Shown: one piece after another, positions 25,849 through 33,261 of the stretch | How the letters are laid out: each line of letters starts with the position of its first letter | Numbering within the stretch: position 1 is the stretch's first letter | Assembly: GCA_009775095.1 (NCBI GenBank) | Contig: VSOZ01000002.1 | Location: 1 to 64,000, forward strand | From: Muribaculum sp. | GTDB lineage: Bacteria > Bacteroidota > Bacteroidia > Bacteroidales > Muribaculaceae | Direction of reading: 5' to 3' | DNA length: 64,000 nt | The notes under the pieces: model-generated | What the model was told of the DNA's origin: nothing | The model's input: only the letters and a program-made list of their open reading frames with translations | The model's database searches: none | Made by a program: the position numbers and the translations under genes

Positions 25849-28842
25849 ATGAAAAATTTTAATTCAAGAGGGAGTTCTACACACCCCTCCAAGATCTGGC
25901 TATGCCTGTGTCTGATGTTTTTCAGCATGACTTCTACAGCATGGGCACAACAGTTAGTGACCGGGACAGTGGTAGACACCTCGGATGAGCCTATTATCGG
26001 GGCCACCGTCTGGGAAAAAGGCACTAAGGCTAACCGTACGGTAACAGATGCCGACGGCCGGTTCAGCATCAAGGTTCAATCGGGAGCCGTGATAGCCATA
26101 TCCTATATTGGCTTCAAGACAGCAGAGGTGACAGTGCAAGGTCAAGCTCCTCTTCACATCGTGATGAACGAAGAGTCGCAGATGCTTGATGATGTTGTGG
26201 TTATCGGTTATGGTACTATCTCCAAAAAGGAAGTGACAAGTGCCGTATCTCACGTGTCAAGCAAAGATATGCTTCAAATAGGCAACGGCAACCCCGCCAT
26301 GCAGATTCAGGGCAAAGTACCGGGACTGTCGGTCGAAAGTTCTACCGCAGCCGACCCCAATGCGGGAGTAAGCATGCAGGTACGTGGTGTATCGTCACGT
26401 AATGCCGGCCTCGGACCGTTGGTTGTAATTGACGGTGTACCGGGAGGAAGTCTTGACAACATCAATGAAAACGATATTGAGTCGATAGATGTACTCAAAG
26501 ACGGTGCGGCGTCCGCTATTTATGGTACACGCGGCTCCAACGGCGTAGTAGTTATTACAACCAAGAAAGGCTCGGTCGACGGCAATGTACACACCACTTA
26601 TTCGGGTTTTGTCAACATAACCGATCCTATACGGGAGTTGGATGTATTGTCGGCTGACGAATTTCGCAAATATAACAGAGGCGATAACTACGGAGCAAAC
26701 ACCGACTGGTTCAAGGAAATTTCGAAGGTGGGAGTATCGCACAGCCATACGCTTACCATATCGGGCGGCACATCGCGCACCAATTATCGCGCCACGGTCG
26801 ACTATAAGGACACTGACGGCATCGACCTACGGGCCCGCAAGCGTCAGGTCGGCGCACGCATGACTCTGAACCACATCGGGAAAGATGACCTGTATAAAAT
26901 CATACTTAATGTGGCGCCGCGCAATGTCAAGTACAACAACGCCGACTACGACGCCTTCCGTGAAGCCATAATGATAAATCCTACACTACCGGTAATGGAC
27001 AAGGATAATCCGGGAAAATACACTTATATCACGGCTTATGCCACAAATAATCCTGTCGAGCGCCTGAAAATCGAACAGAACGGCGGCGAACGCACTTTCC
27101 TCAACTGGGACGGAACAATCAAGCTCAACCTCTTTCCGGCCCTGTGCAAGGACGAGCGCCACTCGCTAAGCACCCAGATAACTTTGGCGCAGCAGATTAT
27201 ACAAAATGACTACTCTTGGTTTCGTCCGTCGACTTCGACCGTGGCCGAGGAGTCGGGTTTTGACGGCGAAGCCAAGCGGTCTTATGACAAAAACAAGCAG
27301 CAATCGCTTGAGTGGTTGGTAAACTATGGCTTCACCAATGACAAAAACCGCCTTACTCTTATGGGCGGGTACTCCTATCAGTATTTTGTCAATGACGGAC
27401 TGAGCGCTGAAAACAAAGACTTTGCCTCGGATCTTCTCGGAGCGGACAATCTGGGCGCGGGAGCATACATGGGTGCTACAGCCGGCCGAAAAGGCATGTC
27501 GTCATACCGTAATGACTCAAAACTAATAGCATTTTTCGGACGACTGACCTACAGCTTCCTTGACCGCTACTTCCTGACGGCATCAATACGTCATGAAGGG
27601 TCATCAAAATTCGGAACCAACAACAAGTGGGGTAATTTCCCTGCAGTATCGGCTGGGTGGCGCATAAGTCAGGAGAACTTCATGCGCGGCATAAGCTGGA
27701 TAAACGACCTGAAAATACGCGCCGACTATGGCGAGACGGGAAATCAGGACTTTGCAAGCTATCAGTCACTTGCCACAATGGCATCTTACGACTTGATTTT
27801 TTATAAAGGGCAATATATACAAGGCTGGGGTATCAACACCAACCCCAATGTAAATCTTAAGTGGGAAAAAGGTAAAAACTGGAATGTCGGCATAGACTTC
27901 AGCCTGTTGAATTACCGGCTTGAGGGTTCCGTCAATTACTACAATCGCAAACAAAGCGACCTACTCGGCTCTTATAGCGTACCCGTACCGCCCAATGTCA
28001 TAGCCAATTCTTATGTCAACGTCGGGACAATGAAAAATACCGGAGTCGAGATTGAGCTTCGTTATAACGCCGTGCGGACAAAGGATTTTGATTATACGGT
28101 AAGTTTCATCGGCTCAACATCAGACAATAAGTTTGTGTCATTCTCAAACCAGCTGTACGAAGGACAGAAATTTTATTGGATGGACGGCTTCCCCACTTAT
28201 CCCGGCAATCCCGGCTCGGTACAACGTATTGAAGAAGGTCAACGAGTGGGAAATTTCTATACATTCAAATACGCCGGAGTCGATGACAACGGCAACTGGC
28301 TTGTTTACAATAAAGAAGGAGAGAAGATACCGGTGTCGCAAGGTACCGATGCCGACAAGTGCGTGGTAGGCAACGGTATGCCTAAGTTTACCGCTTCGCT
28401 CACCAATAACTTCCGCTACCGCAATTTTGACCTCACCCTCTACTTCCGCGGAGCTTTCGGTTATCAGATTTACGATGCTCAAGACCTTTATTATGGGGTC
28501 ATGGGGGCAGCTCCGGGCACCAACGTGCTGAAGTCGGCTTATGCCGAAAACGCCCACATAACCGAGGGTAAGAATGTACATAGCAGCTACTTTGTACATG
28601 ACGGTGATTTTGTCAAACTTGATGTGGCCACGCTGGGCTACACTTGGAATGTAAATCGATATATCGAGAAAATACGCTTCTACCTCACGGGGCGCAACCT
28701 CTTCTCGATACGCAGCTACAACCGGGGCCTTGACCCCGACGCCTACTGCGTCAACGGCCTACAGCCCGGCATTCCGTACAGCAAGACGGGCTACTATCCG
28801 TCAACACGTCAATATCTTTTTGGTGTACAAATCGACTTTTAA
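25849..28842 (+). CDS. susC: SusC-like TonB-dependent outer-membrane transporter
   Basis: A 997-residue SusC/RagA-family protein that imports oligosaccharides across the outer membrane with energy from TonB. A signal peptide (to about 34) is followed by a carboxypeptidase-regulatory-like domain (VTGTVVDTSDEPIIGATVWEKG), the TonB-box region (DDVVVIGYGT), a plug domain (VRGVSSRNAGLGPLVVIDGVP, AASAIYGTRGSNGVVVITTK) and a C-terminal barrel ending in Phe. susD starts 21 bases later. Substrate is unknown; the neighbouring GH30 is the best clue. Confidence 0.96.
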   Translation: MKNFNSRGSSTHPSKIWLCLCLMFFSMTSTAWAQQLVTGTVVDTSDEPIIGATVWEKGTKANRTVTDADGRFSIKVQSGAVIAISYIGFKTAEVTVQGQAPLHIVMNEESQMLDDVVVIGYGTISKKEVTSAVSHVSSKDMLQIGNGNPAMQIQGKVPGLSVESSTAADPNAGVSMQVRGVSSRNAGLGPLVVIDGVPGGSLDNINENDIESIDVLKDGAASAIYGTRGSNGVVVITTKKGSVDGNVHTTYSGFVNITDPIRELDVLSADEFRKYNRGDNYGANTDWFKEISKVGVSHSHTLTISGGTSRTNYRATVDYKDTDGIDLRARKRQVGARMTLNHIGKDDLYKIILNVAPRNVKYNNADYDAFREAIMINPTLPVMDKDNPGKYTYITAYATNNPVERLKIEQNGGERTFLNWDGTIKLNLFPALCKDERHSLSTQITLAQQIIQNDYSWFRPSTSTVAEESGFDGEAKRSYDKNKQQSLEWLVNYGFTNDKNRLTLMGGYSYQYFVNDGLSAENKDFASDLLGADNLGAGAYMGATAGRKGMSSYRNDSKLIAFFGRLTYSFLDRYFLTASIRHEGSSKFGTNNKWGNFPAVSAGWRISQENFMRGISWINDLKIRADYGETGNQDFASYQSLATMASYDLIFYKGQYIQGWGINTNPNVNLKWEKGKNWNVGIDFSLLNYRLEGSVNYYNRKQSDLLGSYSVPVPPNVIANSYVNVGTMKNTGVEIELRYNAVRTKDFDYTVSFIGSTSDNKFVSFSNQLYEGQKFYWMDGFPTYPGNPGSVQRIEEGQRVGNFYTFKYAGVDDNGNWLVYNKEGEKIPVSQGTDADKCVVGNGMPKFTASLTNNFRYRNFDLTLYFRGAFGYQIYDAQDLYYGVMGAAPGTNVLKSAYAENAHITEGKNVHSSYFVHDGDFVKLDVATLGYTWNVNRYIEKIRFYLTGRNLFSIRSYNRGLDPDAYCVNGLQPGIPYSKTGYYPSTRQYLFGVQIDF

Positions 28843-28863
28843 TTTACCCGATTATTATTAAAC

Positions 28864-30603
28864 ATGAAAACGCTTAAATTACGTAATATATTAGCAACTT
28901 CCGTTTTGCTTGCATCAGTCGGCTGTACCGACCTCGATGAAAGGACATACGACATTATCCCGCAGGAGGGATTCTACAAAACGAGGGAAAACGTCATACA
29001 GGGCTTTTTGCGGCCGTTTGGCCACGCATACTGGCTCAACACTCAAGGCATGTATTGGGTGGGGGAACTTTCAGCCGACCACTACATGACGGTACAACGC
29101 GAGGAACACTGGTACAACGGTGGCGAATTCTGCCGTTATCATTACCATACTTGGACTATTGACGACGGTTTTGTAAGATGGACGTGGGATGACATATACC
29201 GTGGTATCGGTCTTTGCAATTCAAGTATTTCCGACCTCAGCCATATCGATTACGAAAAACTTGGAGTAAGCCGACAGGAAATCGACGACTTTATAGCACA
29301 AAGCCGCGTGCTGCGGGCGTGGATGTATATGACGGTTTTCGACTTGTATCACAACATACCGATAGTGACGGATTATCCCGTATCGGAACTTCCGTCACAA
29401 CGCTCCCCCAAGGAGACCTTCACTTTCCTTGAAACGGAATTGCTTGAGGCGCTACCCAAATTAAACGCCAAAGAGGGAGCCAACGGCAACGGCGTCAATC
29501 AGGGCCTGTGGACAAAGGGCGCCTGTGCCGCACTGCTTGCACGTCTGTATATGAACGCAAGTTGGTGGATTGACGAAAATATGGAAGATAAAGCCGCCGA
29601 ATACTGCGAAGCCATACTCCGGGGCGATTATGGCTTCTATGAGCCCGATTCACGATGGGACGCTCCCTTCGACTGGGATAATGTCAATTCTAATGAAGTG
29701 CTTTACGGGTTCCCCTCCTCATACGGAGGTATGCACTGGGTGTATGGCACCGAAATGTTCTGGCAAGTAGCTCCGTTCCTGTCACCCAAATATTTCGGCT
29801 TCACCGACTGGGGTAACTGCAATCCCAAATATGCGCTTCAACCGGGTCTTGACCTTGATGGAAATGAGTACACGTTTGACCTTGGCAAGCCTGTGCGCAA
29901 ATTCATGAAATATCCTGACGACGTGCGCTTGAAAAAATACAAAAATCTGGGCAACAGCAAACGCGAGGGCCTTTTTCTGTACGGTTATCTGCCATATGAA
30001 GAAAACGGCGAGACCAAAAACGTAACCTCCGATAACGGCGCTTATGAACTGTATATCCGCGACCAAGTGGGCATATTCCGCGACACCGACCCGTCGAGTC
30101 AGTCGCCCCGCCCTTCAAACGGTGCGATCACAACAGAGTCCAAAATGACGACCGGCGACCAGAATTCGGGATGGTGTATAATCAAATATCCATTCTATCC
30201 TTCCGATGATCCTAACAAAATCGAGTCAGACTACGCCATGCTTCGCTTGCCTGAAATCATATATTATCTTGCTGAAATACGCTTCAATCAAGGCAATAAA
30301 CCCGAAGCTGAAAGGCTACTCAATACAGTGCGTAAACGCAACTATCCTGCCGGATCGCCCAGTCTGTATCCTGAAGATGGAAGCGTCATCACCAAGCAGG
30401 AGCTACTTGACGAATGGGGCCGTGAGTTTCTCGCCGAAGGCCTGCGCCGTCAGATTCTCTGCCGCTTCGGGGTATATAATACCGGCAGATGGTGGGATAA
30501 AGAGCCCGACGAGGACAACCATACAATGTGGCTACCCCTGTCGCGTACAACACTCAATACCAATCCTAATCTGAAACAGAATCCGGGTTATCCCGAAATA
30601 TAA
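28864..30603 (+). CDS. susD: SusD-like surface glycan-binding lipoprotein
   Basis: A 579-residue RagB/SusD protein that caps the SusC barrel and binds glycan at the cell surface. The lipoprotein signal ends LASVGC with Cys21. Family features are a helical TPR-like scaffold (IAQSRVLRAWMYMTVFDLY, LWTKGACAALLARLYMNA), the ending YYLAEIRFNQGN and WGREFLAEGLRRQILCRFG. A strong terminator follows at 30623, so susD ends the operon. No SusE/F-like lipoprotein genes follow. Confidence 0.95.
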   Translation: MKTLKLRNILATSVLLASVGCTDLDERTYDIIPQEGFYKTRENVIQGFLRPFGHAYWLNTQGMYWVGELSADHYMTVQREEHWYNGGEFCRYHYHTWTIDDGFVRWTWDDIYRGIGLCNSSISDLSHIDYEKLGVSRQEIDDFIAQSRVLRAWMYMTVFDLYHNIPIVTDYPVSELPSQRSPKETFTFLETELLEALPKLNAKEGANGNGVNQGLWTKGACAALLARLYMNASWWIDENMEDKAAEYCEAILRGDYGFYEPDSRWDAPFDWDNVNSNEVLYGFPSSYGGMHWVYGTEMFWQVAPFLSPKYFGFTDWGNCNPKYALQPGLDLDGNEYTFDLGKPVRKFMKYPDDVRLKKYKNLGNSKREGLFLYGYLPYEENGETKNVTSDNGAYELYIRDQVGIFRDTDPSSQSPRPSNGAITTESKMTTGDQNSGWCIIKYPFYPSDDPNKIESDYAMLRLPEIIYYLAEIRFNQGNKPEAERLLNTVRKRNYPAGSPSLYPEDGSVITKQELLDEWGREFLAEGLRRQILCRFGVYNTGRWWDKEPDEDNHTMWLPLSRTTLNTNPNLKQNPGYPEI

Positions 30604-30622
30604 TATTTAGGTTAATTACTTG

Positions 30623-30675
30623 TACGGATAATCATATGATGTCTATACAGCTGATTATGATTATCCGTATTTTTA
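30623..30675 (+). terminator. Intrinsic terminator after susD
   Basis: A perfect 14-bp stem (30623-30636 with 30656-30669) with a 19-base loop is followed by TTTTTA. It ends the GH30-susC-susD operon. Confidence 0.85.
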
Positions 30676-30839
30676 TAGTTACATATATTGAACTGCGCCC
30701 ACGCATATCATGCGAAACTCTACAATAACACTACCATAATAACCACCATACACAGCCAAATAAACATAATCTTATTGAAATTTCATATTTAGGAATCATC
30801 CTAATGACAAAAAACATTACAAATTCTCTCCAAAAAATT

Positions 30840-30869
30840 TTGCCATAATTAAATTTGTGTTTAACTTTG
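30840..30869 (+). promoter_or_regulatory. tRNA-Lys promoter
   Basis: TTG (30840-30842, within TTTTG) and TAACTTTG (30862-30869) are separated by 19 bases, a full match to the Bacteroidetes promoter. The tRNA begins about 30 bases downstream. The rest of 30676-30839 shows nothing I can interpret. Confidence 0.75.
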
Positions 30870-30900
30870 CATCGCAAAAGTCAAAGGACAGCATACATAT

Positions 30901-30973
30901 GACTCCGTAGCTCAGTTGGTAGAGCAAATGACTCTTAATCATTGGGTCGAGAGTTCGAGCCTCTCCGGGGTCA
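30901..30973 (+). tRNA. tRNA-Lys (CTT)
   Basis: A 73-nt cloverleaf: acceptor stem GACTCCG with CGGGGTC, D-arm TAGCTCAGTTGGTAGAGC, anticodon stem AATGA/TCATT with loop CTCTTAA giving anticodon CTT, and T-arm GAGTTCGAGCCTC. The discriminator is A; CCA is not encoded. Confidence 0.94.
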
Positions 30974-30996
30974 CAAGACAAACGGCAAAATGCCGC

Positions 30997-31037
30997 AAAG
31001 CACTGAAATCACTTGATTTTCAGTGCTTTTTATTTTT
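30997..31037 (+). terminator. Intrinsic terminator of tRNA-Lys
   Basis: AAAGCACTGAAATC (30997-31010) pairs with GATTTTCAGTGCTTT (one bulged T) across a 4-base loop, followed by a T-rich tract. Confidence 0.8.
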
Positions 31038-31072
31038 GCCAAAATTTCAGAATAGCGCAGAATACAGAGGTG

Positions 31073-31145
31073 GTGAGTGAGTCATTAGTGAGTACTCACG
31101 TTTGTGAGTAATTCGACTCACGGTTGGCCGAAATCATCAGTGAGT
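31073..31145. repeat. Cluster of GTGAGT repeats downstream of tRNA-Lys
   Basis: Between the tRNA-Lys terminator and hicA, 31038-31283 holds no gene. GTGAGT occurs at 31073, 31088, 31104 and 31140. Inverted ACTCAC copies lie at 31094-31099 and 31116-31121, giving the perfect palindrome GTGAGTACTCAC (31088-31099). The arrangement parallels the TAGTGACTA array beyond tRNA-Phe and may be recombinase arm sites of an integrated element. That is inference. Confidence 0.45.
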
Positions 31146-31283
31146 CGGCTGAAACGCCGAAAGTTAAGCCGGTATCACGCCTCGCAAAGTGGGGTTTTGA
31201 GCATAGTGGCATAACGTACCTCTTCAAAGGTGGTATATTTGACTGCTTTGTGCAGTTCAAATCAGAACTTTCCATTCCATAGA

Positions 31284-31315
31284 TTTGTTTTGCAACTGAA
31301 AAATAGTTACTTTTG
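31284..31315 (+). promoter_or_regulatory. hicAB promoter
   Basis: TTTG (31284-31287), 20 bases, then TACTTTTG (31308-31315) form a complete promoter. The hicA ATG is 17 bases past the -7 box, so the leader is about 12 bases. Confidence 0.75.
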
Positions 31316-31331
31316 TGCCAAAATAAAATTA

Positions 31332-31586
31332 ATGGGAACAAAAGAAAAATTGATATCCCGTTTCTCAACGCTTCCTAACGATTTCACATGGGAGGAAATG
31401 AGGCGTATGCTTGTTGCATTTGGATATGTTCCCGGCAATAAGGGCAAGACATCCGGCTCCCGCGTAATATTCAAGGGTGAGGACTTGAAGCCGATAATGC
31501 TTCACAAGCCACATCCCGGCAACATCATCAAGGGATATGTGATGAAACAGGTTTATGATTATCTTAAAAATGAAGGATTGATATGA
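31332..31586 (+). CDS. hicA: HicA-family toxin
   Basis: An 84-residue HicA-like protein, an mRNA interferase toxin of a type II pair. It has the double-stranded-RNA-binding-like fold pattern with KTSGSRVIFKG and the HKPHPGNIIKGYVMKQV ending common in the Bacteroidetes variant. The usual GSH catalytic His is Arg here, and His occurs instead in the LHKPHPG segment. I start at the ATG at 31332, just downstream of the promoter. Its stop overlaps the hicB start (ATGA). Confidence 0.85.
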   Translation: MGTKEKLISRFSTLPNDFTWEEMRRMLVAFGYVPGNKGKTSGSRVIFKGEDLKPIMLHKPHPGNIIKGYVMKQVYDYLKNEGLI

Positions 31587-31921
31587 ATACGTTGAAATAT
31601 AAGGATTTTATCGGCTCGGTCGCTTTCAGCGAAACGGATAATGTATTTTTCGGAAAGATTGAAGGCATTGACGGTCTTGTGAACTTCGAGGGTGAAAGTG
31701 TCGCAGAACTTACCAACGCTTTTCATGAAGCGGTTGATGACTATCTCGCATATTGCGCCGAAGAAGGCATTGAGCCTCACAAGAGTTATTCCGGCTCTTT
31801 GAACGTACGTCTTACGCCCGAAATCCATATGCGGGTGGCTTATCTCGCCAAACAAGCCGGAGTGTCTATAAACTCGTTCATACGCACGGCAGTCGAAAAG
31901 CAGATTGCCTCCATGCTTTGA
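31583..31921 (+). CDS. hicB: HicB-family antitoxin
   Basis: A 112-residue antitoxin. The N-terminal ~70 residues form the partial RNase-H-like HicB fold (YKDFIGSVAFSETDNVFFGKIEG). The C-terminal ribbon-helix-helix (GSLNVRLTPEIHMRVAYLAK, VSINSFIRTAV) binds DNA, so the pair should autoregulate. Its start overlaps the hicA stop by four bases. Toxin-first order is usual for hicAB. Confidence 0.9.
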   Translation: MNTLKYKDFIGSVAFSETDNVFFGKIEGIDGLVNFEGESVAELTNAFHEAVDDYLAYCAEEGIEPHKSYSGSLNVRLTPEIHMRVAYLAKQAGVSINSFIRTAVEKQIASML

Positions 31922-32041
31922 CCGTGATGAGTAAGGCATTTTTAGTGCCATATATTAAAACATATATCTTAAGATACGCTTAAGGCATGAGCAGCTTATA
32001 ATTATTTTACATCTGTTAAATGCGTTGATTAAATTTAGTCG

Positions 32042-32049
32042 TAACTTTG
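32042..32049 (+). promoter_or_regulatory. -7 element directly abutting the threonine aldolase start
   Basis: TAACTTTG ends three bases before the ATG at 32053. If it is the promoter, the mRNA would be leaderless. No TTG is present at the expected -33 distance; one lies 14 bases upstream. Confidence 0.45.
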
Positions 32050-32052
32050 TAT

Positions 32053-33078
32053 ATGATTTATTTCGACAACGATTATATGGTAGGGGCGCATCCTGCTGTA
32101 ATGAGACGCCTCATTGAAACCAACGGACTTCACACCATTGGATATGGACGTGATGAGTTTACTAAAGCGGCAGAAAAGACAATCCTCTCGGAATGTGGTA
32201 TAGCGAACGGCGCAGTGTACTTTCTTGAAGGTGGTACACAAACAAATGCCATAGTAATAGATCGTCTGCTTGATCATAATGACGGAGTCATAGCTTCCGA
32301 TACGGCGCATATAAATGTACATGAAGCAGGCGCCATCGAAGCTACAGGTCACAAAATTATAGCACTCCCAAATCATAAAGGGAAATTGTTGGCATCAGAC
32401 ATCCGGAAATACATAAGGAATTTCTATAATGACGACACCCACAGATATATGGTGAGGCCCGCAATGGTGTACATCTCCTTCCCCACCGAACTCGGCACAA
32501 TATACACACACGATGAGCTTATCGGAATTTCAGAGGTATGTCGTGAAGCCGGGATTCCATTGTATATCGATGGGGCGCGCCTTGCCTACGGTCTTGCAGC
32601 TGAAAGCGGGGATGTATCTTTGAAAGATATCGCCGGTCTTTGCGATGTCTTTTATATCGGAGGCACAAAATGCGGAGCACTGTTTGGAGAGGCTGTCGTG
32701 ACACGACGTCCGGAATTATTGCCTCGGTTTGACTCATTGATAAAATTACATGGCGCCACCCTTGCCAAAGGTAGATTGCTGGGCATTCAATTTTCACAAC
32801 TGTTTACCGATAACCTGTATATGTCAATAGGGCAACATGCCGTTTCCCTTGCTCTGAAATTAAAATCCGGATTTATAAACAAAGGTTATCAATTGTATAT
32901 TGATTCTCCGACAAATCAACAGTTCTTTATACTGCCGAACGACAAAATTGAACAACTCAAAGCCATTGCCTCATTTGAGCTTTGGGGTCCCAAAGGGGAA
33001 GAGGAGACTCCCGTACGATTTGTAACCGATTGGTCGACAACGGACAATGACATAGATCTGCTGTTATCGGCCATATGA
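32053..33078 (+). CDS. ltaA: Low-specificity threonine aldolase
   Basis: A 341-residue PLP enzyme (fold type I) that cleaves threonine or allo-threonine to glycine and acetaldehyde. The N-terminus FDNDYMVGAHPAVM is typical. YIDGARLAYGLA holds the PLP-pyridine Asp, and GGTKCGALFGEA holds Lys206, which forms the internal aldimine. The ATG at 32053 is the only start that keeps the conserved N-terminus; an upstream in-frame TTG lies inside the -7 element. A GC-rich stem-loop follows the gene at 33108-33138. Confidence 0.92.
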   Translation: MIYFDNDYMVGAHPAVMRRLIETNGLHTIGYGRDEFTKAAEKTILSECGIANGAVYFLEGGTQTNAIVIDRLLDHNDGVIASDTAHINVHEAGAIEATGHKIIALPNHKGKLLASDIRKYIRNFYNDDTHRYMVRPAMVYISFPTELGTIYTHDELIGISEVCREAGIPLYIDGARLAYGLAAESGDVSLKDIAGLCDVFYIGGTKCGALFGEAVVTRRPELLPRFDSLIKLHGATLAKGRLLGIQFSQLFTDNLYMSIGQHAVSLALKLKSGFINKGYQLYIDSPTNQQFFILPNDKIEQLKAIASFELWGPKGEEETPVRFVTDWSTTDNDIDLLLSAI

Positions 33079-33107
33079 CATATTTACGTCGAAAGGGCTA
33101 TTAATAA

Positions 33108-33138
33108 GCGAGGCGATGCCATCCCGGTATCGCCTTGC
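33108..33138. other. Stem-loop downstream of ltaA
   Basis: GCGAGGCGAT pairs with ATCGCCTTGC (one G-T pair) across an 11-base loop. No T tract follows on either strand, so it may be an mRNA 3'-end structure rather than an intrinsic terminator. Confidence 0.4.
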
Positions 33139-33261
33139 CTGATAATAAACCAATCATTATCACATTTCTTGCAATGGAAAAAGTAATTTTGCTATGTACT
33201 TATAAAACGTCGGGATGCATAAATGGTTCATCGGTGCAGATATTTTTTTGGAAAATATTTT

